Source: Trichuris trichiura
Taxonomy: Eukaryota; Nematoda; Enoplea; Trichinellida; Trichuridae
DNA length: 64,000 bases
NCBI GenBank assembly: GCA_037903355.1
Contig: JBAJFE010000004.1
Coordinates: 62,001 to 126,000, forward strand
Direction of reading: 5' to 3'
The notes under the pieces were generated by a model. That model did no database searches and was not told the origin of the DNA. It saw nothing but the letters and a program-made list of their open reading frames with translations. A program made the position numbers and the translations under genes. This document shows, piece after piece, positions 32,596-55,410 of this stretch (positions within the stretch are counted from its first letter, which is position 1; every line of letters starts with the position of its first letter).

Positions 32596-33228
32596 TTACA
32601 TGAAATCATCAGAGTCCGAGCCACCGTCTTTGTTTGTCGATACCATATTTTCGGGCGTAAAGAGGTCTTCATAGTGTCGCAAGCGATTTTCTTCCTCCTT
32701 GCGACGTTGCTCCTCCTCAAGCTCTTTTTTCATTGCCTCCCTACGATGCTTCTCTTTAATACGCTCCTTACGATCTCGTTCTTCACGCTCATGCCGAAGG
32801 TCGAGACCGCTTTTCACAATCTTTGTTTTGTTCAAGCGGTTAACAATAGCATTATCCCGCTTTTCCACCGTCAGGTAACGAACTAGATTTTTGTCCTTAA
32901 AGCCGACTTGGCCGACGTCCATGTCACCAGTTTTTTTCAAGTTACTCCAAGGGGTGTAAATCACCTGCACATTATTCATCTTATTACCTTTTATGCTGTT
33001 CGCTTTGACCAGCTGTGCGCAATCCTTGAGCAGCGCTTCCGGAATGTCCTTAAAGAGAAGTCCTTCTGGAAGCCTCAAGTACACATGAGCGGATGACACG
33101 TCATCAAGATGAAACCATACATCTTCCGGCCAACCCCATCTGATCAATTCTTCGTTATGATGCTTGTCTTCACCCATATAAATAACCGCCTGCGGGTTGA
33201 CGGTATCAGAAGAAAAAAACAGAACCAT
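32596..33228 (-). CDS. ccdc25: Coiled-coil domain-containing protein 25 (CCDC25), intronless
   Basis: 210 residues in one exon from the ATG at 33228 (human 208 residues). The N-terminal 100 residues are the NFACT-R-like fold (Pfam DUF814): YMGEDKHHNEELIRWGWPED, VWFHLDDVSSAHVYLRLP, DCAQLVKANSIKGNKMNNV, VIYTPWSNLKKTGDMDVGQV. A long basic/acidic coiled coil follows (ERDRKERIKEKHRREAMKKE) and a conserved acidic end, DSDDFM. In mammals CCDC25 is a membrane sensor of extracellular DNA, and the fold is shared with the ribosome quality-control factor NEMF. The stop codon overlaps an AATAAA (TAATAAAA), so the 3-prime UTR must be very short or another signal is used. No intron, although neighbours have many. 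Head to head with PLK4. Confidence 0.95.
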   Translation of the reverse strand: MVLFFSSDTVNPQAVIYMGEDKHHNEELIRWGWPEDVWFHLDDVSSAHVYLRLPEGLLFKDIPEALLKDCAQLVKANSIKGNKMNNVQVIYTPWSNLKKTGDMDVGQVGFKDKNLVRYLTVEKRDNAIVNRLNKTKIVKSGLDLRHEREERDRKERIKEKHRREAMKKELEEEQRRKEEENRLRHYEDLFTPENMVSTNKDGGSDSDDFM

Positions 33229-33778
33229 GCTAGACAACGAGGGAAAGCAGCAATTTACTAATGGAATGCAAAGACTAAATGCTCACGCTTTTGTAAAAGC
33301 TGCTGGAAGAGCTGCTTTTTATCATGCTATACACAACGACGCAAAGCAAACAAAGCGTAGTGCACTCGAACCTACTAAACAGAAAAATCATGTCATGGTA
33401 CAATAAACAGAATGTAAGTAACACTTGCACAGCTACTTTTCAGCTAAGCAACTTGGCAAAGCAGCAAGTAGAGTGACAGTGCTCTTCTTTGAGTGACTTT
33501 TACGGCAAATCAGTTATTGTACTGCCCAATCTTGGTTTTAATATTAGCAAAAAATGCAACAATTTTTGCAGTTATTTAAAATATAAAAATCAAATAACAA
33601 ATTCATAAAGCGATAGTGTGTTAATGAGTTGCCAACGGGCTTAAAATTAGGCAGCAATAGTTTTAGGCAATTTTAATTTTAAATGAGCAACGCAACTTTA
33701 TTGTTTATTTGTTTGTACCTGAAGTTCAAGCTTACGATATCTTAAACCAGCGGTAAGCGAAATAAAAGTTGGGCTCCG
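33229..33778. promoter_or_regulatory. Bidirectional promoter region of CCDC25 and PLK4
   Basis: 550 bp between the two divergent start codons; both promoters must lie here. AT-rich, with no defined core element. Confidence 0.4.
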
Positions 33779-36700
33779 ATGTCCCGATGTAATTCACTTT
33801 GCAGCCGATCGACATCAGCAGTAAGTCTTAAAGCGTTTAATTATTTAACGTGTTCGTCTTTCGCATAGGTTGGTCATTTTGTAGATAATTCAAAAAAGCG
33901 TACGCCTATTTACATGTTAGCGTATCTTTTGCGTTTGCTTGCTTTGTACCGTCTAAAGTCAACCCGGCATCTTAATTCTTTGCATTACGCATTGTTTGCA
34001 CACGTTATTTAACCATCTTTGAAGGATTACGACATCTTATTTGACCGTCGTCTTGGCAAAGGCGGCTTTGGCGAAGTATACTTTGCTGTGCATTTGGCAA
34101 CTAATCGTGAAGTCGCAATAAAGCTGGTAACTTATTTCGACTTCAAATGCTTAAATTCAGCATCCAATTGCGCAGATAAATAAATCGATCGTTAAAGAAG
34201 AGAATGCCTTTAAAAGAATATGGGACGAAGTGCGAATACACTCAAAGCTCAAGCATCCACACATTGTGGAGGTAACTACCTTTCATTTTTTTAAAAATTG
34301 TCAAGTTGTTGCTTTGCGTTAGATGTTGGATTGCTTCCAAGACGAAAGCTATATTTACATTGTCTTGGAACTTTGTTCAAATGGCGACTTGCGTCGCTAC
34401 TTGAAAGGCAGACCTCTAAGCGAGGCTCATGGTACGTGCTTGGCTGCCTACTTGAAGTATTAATTGTGCTTTTTAACGAACAGCGGCTAGCATGCTCGGA
34501 CAGGTGATTGACGGTGTCCTGTTTCTGCATACAAAGCAAATAATCCACAGGGATCTGTCTGCGTCAAATATCTTGTTGGACAAGCACGGAGTAGTGGTAA
34601 GTGCTCTCCTATTGCTGTCCATTTTATACAAGCACTGTTCAATATCAGAAAATAGCAGACTTTGGACTTGCTACGCAAATATCGCAAGTTAATGAGAAGC
34701 ATTTTACAATGTGCGGCACGCCCAATTATATAGCACCGTATGTCTTTTCATCCTTCGAATCGAACCTGCTAAACTGTTCTGCTGTAGTGAGATTGCAATG
34801 AGAAGACCGCACGGTTTGGAAGCTGACTTGTGGAGTTTGGGCTGTCTTCTTTACACGCTATTAAGTGGTCATCCGCCTTTCGGAAACAATGGCCAAGTCA
34901 GTCAAACTTTAAAGCGCATTGTGACGGGTGCAATCGACTTGCCAAAGAACATATCCAGCGAAGCAACAAACTTAATACAAGGGCTCATGCATAGTGACGC
35001 CGAACGACGTTTGAAATTAGCAAGTAAGATTTTCAGGCTTCCAAACGTCTTTTAAAGTAAATGTTTTTTAGCTCTCCGAAATCATCCGTTTTTCAAAAAG
35101 CATAGGGAAAAAGGAGGCCCATACTTTGTAAGCCTTTATTTACTTTCTGTTTTCTTTCTCATTTTGCTATTACCGCGTACAGAGTCTTGCTTCGGCGGAC
35201 AGTGGCCGTGGTACAATTTCAACCGGAATTCCAACCGGTCGTATCAGCGCCAGACAAACCTTTGGCAAACCTGCTGGTTTAAGTAACTTTAACTCATACT
35301 CGTCTCACAAGTATGGAACGCCATCGCAACACCGACTGGGCTTCCCTTCGTCATCGGGACTTCCCCCAATCGAGGCACGTCCAGCCTGGCGCAGGTTTGT
35401 CCTTTTATTGATTGTTATATTTTCAAAATTCGTACTTGTTGTTCAGCAATGAGACTCGCCCAAAGGTGCCTATGCCACTTCCATTGTCACCTTTAACTAG
35501 ATCAGTTAGCGATTCTTGCGTTGGCAATGGGCACAACCTGAATGCAGCCGGTAGCTGCGGTCAGCATGAGCAAGGAAGCTCACGTGTTTGCGGCCAATGT
35601 GGTTCGCTTACCTCCGGCGATGGTCTTCAGACGGCCAGAGACACCATAAGCAGTCATCGCAATGTCATTAGCTCGTCTATTCAGCCTCCTTCGCACTTTC
35701 TTGGCGACTCCTACGCTAAGGGACAGCAGTGCAGCGGATGTCATCAAGTTATGACGTCACCATGTTGTTCAAACTCCGCTCTTGGAAGGGGAGAATATTT
35801 TGTCGAAAAAGTTTTCGACGAAGCGGGTCGTACGTTGAGAGACATCTTAACTCCTTTGTCCGCGAAGCGATTAGCTCCAACTCGACAACGGACCAAAAGA
35901 GTGGCGGTAAGAAATTTTCCACCAAAGCTCTCTTATCCGTAAGCGGATCGTTCGTTTCGTTTCAGCTTTCCATTACGGAAGAGAGCGAAGTAGTTATTCA
36001 AATATATTCGGCATTGTCGTCGTCGCAGGGCAGCTTTTTAAAAGTCTCTCCGGACGGAAGGAAGGTTATCATCCCATTTTGAATATGATTAAGGTGCTTT
36101 AGTTGGTCACTTTTAGATAGTTGCATACCAAATGAGCTCGCAGTCGGACGGCTATGCAAGCCGACAAATGTTCACCTTTGACACTCTGCCAACGAAGTAT
36201 TGGAAGACTTATCAGTTGGCTTTCAACTTTGTCCAGCTGATTCGAGCCAAGACTCCCAAGGTCACTTTATTTTGCGACGAGGGCAAATGTTATTTGATGG
36301 AAGACATGACAACTAAAGTGTGCCTAAGTGATGGTACGAATTTTACCCTTGGCAAATATACGCACCTAGTAATACGCTTCAGTTCGAGAGGCGATCAAAA
36401 AGTGTGGCTCGCAAGCTTGGGTTTGTATGCAAAATGGGCAACCAGACTTGCTATCATCCAAAGAAGAAATACTTTGCGATCAGGTAAATTTCCCTTTCTC
36501 CCTCCGTCCTCGCTTAACATGAGCATTTAGCTGCAAGCAAGATGTCTTCGTATCGAGAAGGCTTTGCTAGATGCTGAAGGAAAGGAGGAAAGTAACTTTC
36601 CAACAATAGTCGGCAGGTTTGGCTTTCCCTTTAGTTTCGCAGCCGGTTTGATGCTTTGAACCTTCTACGCAGGTATAAGTGCAAACAGCGACTTTCTTCC

Positions 36701-37120
36701 GCCGAGGGAGACGCAAATGCTAACCAAAAAATGACCAGTAAAATGGTCGCCCAACCTTCTAACAATAAGGTATCTGGATCTGTATACTTGAAAGAATACT
36801 CATGCTACGTGCAAAAGGTAAGAAGTCATCTTTCTTATTGCCTCTCACGCCACGGTATTCAGCTGAAAGGTGCGGGTGTACTCACCTACGATAGTGGTGA
36901 AAAAATAACGCTCACGAAATCTGGTAATTTAGAATACACGGATCGTACAGGTCAACTATATAGGTTTGACAAAGATACTTCAATTCCCATCTATGAGCTT
37001 AAAGCAGGTATAAATTGCAGGTTTTCTTCCAAAGATGTTTTACCTTCAAACGTCAAGGAAAAAGTAGTGCAAATTGATGCCATCTTCCGTGCATACGGCA
37101 AAAGGCTAAAAGAATTGTAA
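33779..37120 (+). CDS. plk-4: Polo-like kinase 4 (centriole duplication kinase)
   Basis: Fifteen exons: 33779-33820, 34025-34126, 34176-34271, 34323-34431, 34484-34596, 34649-34737, 34788-35023, 35072-35127, 35183-35394, 35447-35906, 35966-36064, 36117-36483, 36538-36616, 36673-36817 and 36863-37120. Phases are consistent and most introns are about 50 nt, giving about 820 residues. Kinase motifs: [47 protein letters not shown] and [20 protein letters not shown]. The segment after the kinase ([11 protein letters not shown]) matches the human degron neighbourhood (SIDSGHATIST). The cryptic polo box ([12 protein letters not shown], then [30 protein letters not shown]) and polo box 3 ([18 protein letters not shown]) are both present. 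PLK4 triggers centriole assembly; C. elegans uses the divergent ZYG-1. Exon 1 (14 codons) and the acceptor at 36537 are the least certain. Confidence 0.95.
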
Positions 37121-37264
37121 AAAAATTATTATTAACAAGTCGCTGTTTTACCGCCCTAAACTCACTGCCACTATCATACTGTGCATTAATTGTTGCCTAC
37201 AAAATATTACTTGTTGCCAAATTGCATTTACTTTTTTCTTATGTCGTAAGGCGTTATTATAAAG

Positions 37265-39573
37265 TTAAGCAAACGAGTTGGCAGGTGGACCTGAGTCGGA
37301 ATTTTCGGTGGAAAACGCGTCCACATCTCTCTCGTAGAAAACCATATAGGCTTGGCACAGGGACACCTTCTCAAAGCCGATTGGCGAAACCGTAGCGTCC
37401 GATAACGACACCCAATAGCGTTCGTCAATAATGCCTCTGCGATAAGTAACAAAATGACCGGAGCTTACGCTGCCTTGGTGAACGATAACCGCTTGAAGTC
37501 GATACAGCTGTTTGCCCGTAACATCGTTAGTTGGGGATGAATCCCTGCAAATGACAAAAAGGTTTTGCAGACCCAATTTATGCAAATTAGACCAACAGAA
37601 TTCAATCAACGCAGGCGCAAGTAATAGCTCTTTTTTTTAAATTCGATCTACAAAAGCTGTTGTCGTCAAAATACTGAATAGGAGAAGCTACTTCATTTCA
37701 TTTGAAATGCAAAATATTTTTTAAAAAATTAGTTGAATTCCTATCATTCAGCTCCCATCCGCCTTGTAGTCTCATTAACGCGCGCCGAACAGTTTATTTA
37801 AACTAAGATAACATAGGAGATCGACGCTTAATCGGTAACGGTGATAAGAAGACTTTAAATTTACCTGAATTTTAAACAACAATGCCTACGGGACAAACCC
37901 TTTTAAAAGGTATACTTCAAGGGGGATCTGAAATAATGGGAGGTCTTATCCCCAGGGAACAAGCAGTCACCAAGTCGAGGCAGCAATAAAGAAAATGACA
38001 AAAGGTGGGAGAGCATGCAAAGGTAAATTGAGTAAAAATGCATCCGGCATACCGCGAATACAGTAAGCATTGAAACATGAAGCAATCAAAACACAAATGG
38101 TTGATAACGACATCAGGCAAGATATATCTAAACTGTGCGCTCCAAGCGGGGTTTAACGAAACGTTGAAAAGCTTATTTTTTTATCGTTAAAAATTTATTC
38201 TATGTATTTTCAACTGTTAGTTGATGACGTTGAGCATATTTGAATAAAAAAAAGTAATAACTACCCCGAAATAGAGCTTTTTGATAGAGTTGAGTTTTCG
38301 CTGTGAAAATGTTCCTTCTGGCAGAGTCGACCAACGTCAAGCCACTCGGGAAGTTTAACAACGGTAAACAGTTTAACGGCGGTACCACATGACAACCAGG
38401 TTGTTCTTTGAAATGTAAATATCATACATTCTGGGTACTGTAACAATCGTGTCAGCTAGATAAGAACAAAAGCTTTTTAGACGAACCGTATCCAGCCATA
38501 CTGTGCGGCTTCGGGAAGTTCTAGTTTCTGTAGAATTGCTATCTTGGGCACAAAACTCACAAGCAACGTCATCCACCATTTCCCTTTCAAGAAAGCTTTC
38601 TAGGCACTCTTCCAATGTAACCATCTGAAAAGGGGCAACAAATTGAGCTTTACTGTTCTGCTTCCCAAAAAAAAAATGCTCTGACCATCTTCGGTTGTTC
38701 CGCATTGAAGTTTAATGTAATTGTGCAAAATGACTCTTTTTGTACGGTCTGAAACGACGTGCCGCTATATGGTGAATAGTTAGCAGGTAAAAACCTTATT
38801 TCCACATGTCAGGCACTCGTTCTGAACATTAATCAGACCTTCGCAAGGAGAAATGGGAAATTCGCTGGCGGTTAATTCGTTTGAATTCTCATTGTTCACT
38901 TGTGAAAGGTTGTTCAGCTGAAAGTTGGAATGTTGAGGTGAAATCTTGGGATGGATGTTAGAAAAAATTCTAAAAAAAAGATCGAGTGCCACTACGTACG
39001 TTACGTTGGAAGATTGACACAATAGCTTGCATGCTAGCTTTGGCATTCTTGAGAACAGTCAGCTCTTCACTCCACGTTGAACAAAATACGTTGAGCAATT
39101 CGTGTACGTCCTGCTGCGAATAGGATTCTAGTATCCAACCTCTTCTGCGCAGCGCATTCACAACCCGTGCGGCAGACAATGTTTCACCGGTGCTTTCATT
39201 CAGTTCTGCATCAAGTATCAGTGATAAGATAGGTTTTTCAAACGAAGCACATTGCTGAACGGACTTTGCAAAATTTCGGCCAGCGACTGCAAGAAGATGC
39301 AGTGTCGATAAAACATAAAGCGATAGGTCCACCCGACGAAGCATTTACAGCTAGCCAAGCCTTGTAAAAGCGCATTGACAAAACAAGTTGCACCCATGTT
39401 ATGCAGACCCGGAACATCGTCTATAAATTATTATTCCCTTACAATTATTCCAAAATTCGGAGAAACTTACATATATAGTTTCGCTTTGTGTCCAAATAAA
39501 AGTACACAGCGAGTACCATAAAGCTAGCGGCCGATATTCCTCCGACAATAAAAATGTAGCTGTGGTCAATCAT
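37265..39573 (-). CDS. usp-30: USP30-like mitochondrial deubiquitinase
   Basis: Ubiquitin-specific protease that opposes PINK1/Parkin mitophagy. Exon 1 (39573-39471) begins MIDHSYIFIVGGISAASFMV, a single N-terminal membrane anchor like that of USP30. Exon 2 (39420-39349) carries the Cys box GLHNMGATCFVNALLQGL. Exon 3 (from 39286) has RGWILESYSQQDVHELLNVF. Later exons (about 38950-38790, 38627 onward and ending at 38265) have PISPCEGLINVQNECLTCGN and DDVACEFC, a zinc-finger-like half, then YPECMIFTFQR. The last exon (37544-37265) has the His box RLQAVIVHQGSVSSGHFVTY and a terminal FYERD, so the catalytic Cys and His are in place. The two middle junctions (after exon 3 and near 38490) are approximate. 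Tail to tail with PLK4, with 144 bp between the stop codons. Confidence 0.87.
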
Positions 39574-42224
39574 GCCTTACTACTAGCCGACCTCGCTAAA
39601 ACCAAGCGTGATGATGAAAAAAAAATGCAACATAATTTTGTCCGTTTGATCGTTTTTAAACGTTATCAATTTCCGAAGTTGAACTTGAGGTGTTATAGCA
39701 TTTTTCGGAACAATTTATCGCTGGTACAAAGTAGTGGAAGAAAGACCAATTACGTAAACCGAAAAAGCGTGTAAAGGAATCACTGTTTGCCTACGTTAAC
39801 TAAAACAAACACTGGCGAACTACTACAGCTAACTCATGCTAAGAGAAGAAAGTCTTGAAACGTTGGAACATGACTAGCAAATGACATTGAAATAGGTCCC
39901 TTCAAAAACTTTTAAGGGTTACGTGGCAGAAAGCTGGATCAATGTGGTGAAATGTAGGCCACGAAAGATTAACGTAGCATACAAGATTAAATATTCAGAA
40001 TTTGCAAGCCTGTACCTGAAAATTCATTAACCTAAAAAATGATAACTTTAGGAAATGAGCTATGTTAGTTTTGTAAAAGTCTTCTTTGGCGTTTTCTCAT
40101 TCCCGAAGACTGGTGAACTCCAAAGGCCACTAGTTGTAGCTTATAAAATGTTGAAACTGTGATTTTATTTACACATATTCACGATGTGCCTGAAGGCGGG
40201 CGACGGAGCAGTGAATTTAATATAAACATCTTGCAACGGTTGTTGTAGACAACATACTATGCGTGAAGTATCGTAAACTTACCATTTGTGCTATAATCAT
40301 TGCCAGCCTGCAATGAACGAATGCGGATGCGTGAATTTCATAGCCTAATAAATAGGGAAGCATAGTTTACCCACGTAGGTAAGAACTTTACCACGCAGCA
40401 CATCTCAAGTTCTTTCTCGTATGTTTTTGAACAGGTTCACTAAGCTTCTATGCAATCCTGAAAAAAGATGTACAGTTTCATGAATTGATCGTTGACATGC
40501 AGCGGCTAAACGAATGGGCCTTCGCGGGTTTTCGTAGCGCAAAACGGAGTGATAAAAAAGGTCACATTTTTTCGTTAAACAAATCTGATAGGCTTTGGTA
40601 AGTAATAGCTTTGACTGAAACATTCGGACTCGCTGCAAATAGGGTAGAGAGCGCGTTCAAGATAAATGATCGAGCCAAAATGTAAGATACACTTTCCTAA
40701 ACTGTCCAGTTTCAGTTTTTGGGTTAAAATTCTACACTGATCAACTGCTGTGTCGTATTTGGAGCACCACGAACTTTCGCGACCTGACGAGAAGCTCAAT
40801 CCTTGTAATTGTTGCAACAATTTAAACGCGCAAAAAAAAGATGCAAAACAGCGCCCAAAAGGCAACGGCAAACTCGTACCATTCAATTAATTCACGATAA
40901 TTTCACGTAAACTGTTTTCAGGCAACAAAGGACCGTCCAGGTAAATAAGGAAATATTACCTCTATTCTTCAATTGCAACTACTTTTCAGATATTTTACAA
41001 AAAGTATATTTTAATAAAAGCAGCTCCGCAGACCATTATTGCAGAAATTATAATCAACTTTTTCTTATTGGAATTGATTTCAAAATAACGCCATTTCAGG
41101 CTAGACAACTTAGCTTTGCTTTTCGTTAAAAGTTTCTAGCATTGCTTTTGACTTAAATTTTGCAATTTATTTTACAACATTTCAGATTTCAACATTTTGT
41201 TTTTTGATTTCAAATGCAGCGCGCAGTCATAATTCATTAGGGGATTAGGTCAATGAAAATTTTTATCTCTACGCAGCGAAATGATTTTCGCTTCAAGCGA
41301 GCGAGTTATTTCGTTGAACACTGGCGTCAGACGATGAAGTAAAGTTAACCCTGTAAAAATGGAAGCGTGCTGCTTTTCGTTCTTAAGTATGCACTTTAGT
41401 TAGAACAAATGAATATTAATAATGCATGGAGAGCTTGATATTTGTTCAGATTGATTTCTTCCTGGCAAGTATACCGCGTGAACCTGCGAACAACAGATTA
41501 ATTAGACAGTATCCTTGTAAGGCGATTTGAGGTAGGCGGAACATCCGCGGTTAGCTTAAATTCTGCGGCTGTTCACCAAGTCGAACGGTGTCATGCGGGA
41601 AGAGGAAGGATGCTATCATTTTACCGTTTTTGTTATAACGTTTTGTTCGTTTGCAAAAGGTTTGTCGCCGCCTTGTCTCGCACAGCAGGATTGGAAGGGT
41701 TTTTTTTAATTTGAAGCAACGCGCCCGTGTTCATCCCTTTCGATAGCTCATTAATTGGACGTCAAAAAAGCGACTGCTATTTTACTAAAGAAGTCGAAGG
41801 GTTTTGTTTTTGACTTTTAAATCGGCCATCGATTTATTGCGGGATTCATCGCCCTACAACTTTTTTCCTCAGAAGAACTTGTCCAACTTCCGTTGCTGCT
41901 TCACTTGCTGCTAATTGTTCTAGGTAAATTGGCCTTCGTTTCTTGCACTTCAGTTAAGGTTGTGCTTGTTCTGCAGACTTCCCGTTAAGTCATGCAGCGC
42001 AGTCAGGTGGAATATTCGAACAATATGTTTTCTGTGGCTGCCGATAAATTTTCGGTGGGTATGTTATTTCTTAGCTGTAAATGTCGTGCGTAACAAGTTT
42101 TAATGCAGATTTCACAAGATCATCGTTGCGGCATTGAATCCATCCGTTGTAAAATTCAGCACTACCTGGCCTAGAAACGGGTTCTTACAGTACAAACAAG
42201 GTTCACATTCGCGACGTGCATGCA
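39574..42224. other. Intergenic stretch upstream of USP30 and the R3H gene
   Basis: Mostly AT-rich. Two overlapping minus-strand frames, 40886-40575 and 40638-40405, are uninterrupted for 70-100 codons and separated by a possible TTTCAG acceptor near 40617. They might be exons of an unknown gene, but there is no domain or clear start. Exon-like sequence from ATG 41992 to about 42060, followed by GTATGT, may be a 5-prime exon of the R3H gene. Confidence 0.3.
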
Positions 42225-47553
<5,329 letters not shown>

Positions 47554-48168
47554 TATGTAATTATTATTGGAGCAAAGATAAGATGTGCGTTTCAGAAAAA
47601 TTCACTCGTCGTTGTTTCATCCAATAGGTGCGAATTGTTTTTGTTTCGCTTTTTAGTTCCTTCGGTAACATGGTTGGGTATATAATATTTTCATCGCCTT
47701 TTCCGTGGCTGACGAGACACAGTAGTTTTTCCTTTCGGGCCTTATTGCACTTGGAAGCGTGATGTGCTTAGTTATGCAACAATTTTCCTATTTTCTCTTG
47801 TCCGCCCGCGTGACACGCGCGCGCAAATCTTTGACGATTTGTTACGCGTATATCTAAAGCAAAGCCTCGTTAGTTATCCTTTCGATTACCAATCGTCAGC
47901 CACTTTTTGTCCGTAACATTTATGAAAAAAACTGTCGATTGCTTTGGCGTCCAATCGAAGCAACTAGTAAAATGTTTTGGTGTCTTTTTCGGCTGTTGAA
48001 CCACTCTCTATCGTTTCCTGAACGGTCCGCATATATCTCTGCAAGAGATAGCTCTGTCATGCGCTGTAATATCTTTTCTATCCTTGCAATAGGTTGAACG
48101 AGATGCTGCCAGTAAGTCAAGCTCTTCCGGGACGTCTTTTCCAGCTTGGTACAGTTAGCCTTAATTCT

Positions 48169-54730
<6,562 letters not shown>

Positions 54731-54797
54731 ACGGAAAGAGAGAGGAGGAGAGCAGTTTTGTTTTGTTTACGCATTGTAGTTGTTTATGCAATAGACT

Positions 54798-54803
54798 AAT
54801 AAA
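54798..54803 (+). terminator. Polyadenylation signal of NDUFS8
   Basis: AATAAA 68 bp after the NDUFS8 stop codon, the expected distance for a cleavage and polyadenylation signal. Confidence 0.7.
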
Positions 54804-54815
54804 ATTGATGAACGT

Positions 54816-55410
54816 TATTTCTTTTGTTGATGCCGTATGCGAATGCGCGCAAAGAGCGCGGTCTCTCAGGCTGGCTACCGGTACCGACAGTGTGTAGGGA
54901 CTGGTGATAGCCGCTTAATCGATGACTCGGTCGCGAAATTGTTTCTTCGTCTTGGCGCTACGCGCGCTGATGCGGAACAACTTTTCCTCGGCGCTTAGCG
55001 CTTAGCACACTGAGGTCGCCGAAGTGTGTCAATATGACGCTGGCGCCGATCGGCGGCCTTCGATCGACGACGACAACGACGACGACGGACCAATTCTCGT
55101 TGGCAGCTGCTGGGCGGCGCTCGAGCGCCGAACGCCATTCGAGTAGTGGGAAGAGCGAGCGCTACGGCGGCGGCGGCGGTTAAGCCGGGCCGCAGTCAGG
55201 CAGTCGTGCGCTCGCGCTCATTTCGTTCGCTGTCTGTCGCGCCTGTGCTCGCCTCTTCGCGGCTGCATTTTCCGCTTAACTCTTCTCTACACACTCTATT
55301 CAGTAGACACTGAACATTTTCCCGCCGCAGGACGCTGTCCATGATTTGGCATTTTGCCAACGGTTTCTCCTCCGGTTGGATATAAAGAAATCCTTGGTGC
55401 CATCTGGCAA
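54816..55410 (+). promoter_or_regulatory. CpG-rich region before the AUTS2-like gene
   Basis: GC- and CpG-rich compared with the first 48 kb, with CGA/GAC trinucleotide runs (about 55066-55092). Probably the promoter and 5-prime UTR of the AUTS2-like gene, or an unseen upstream exon. Confidence 0.45.
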
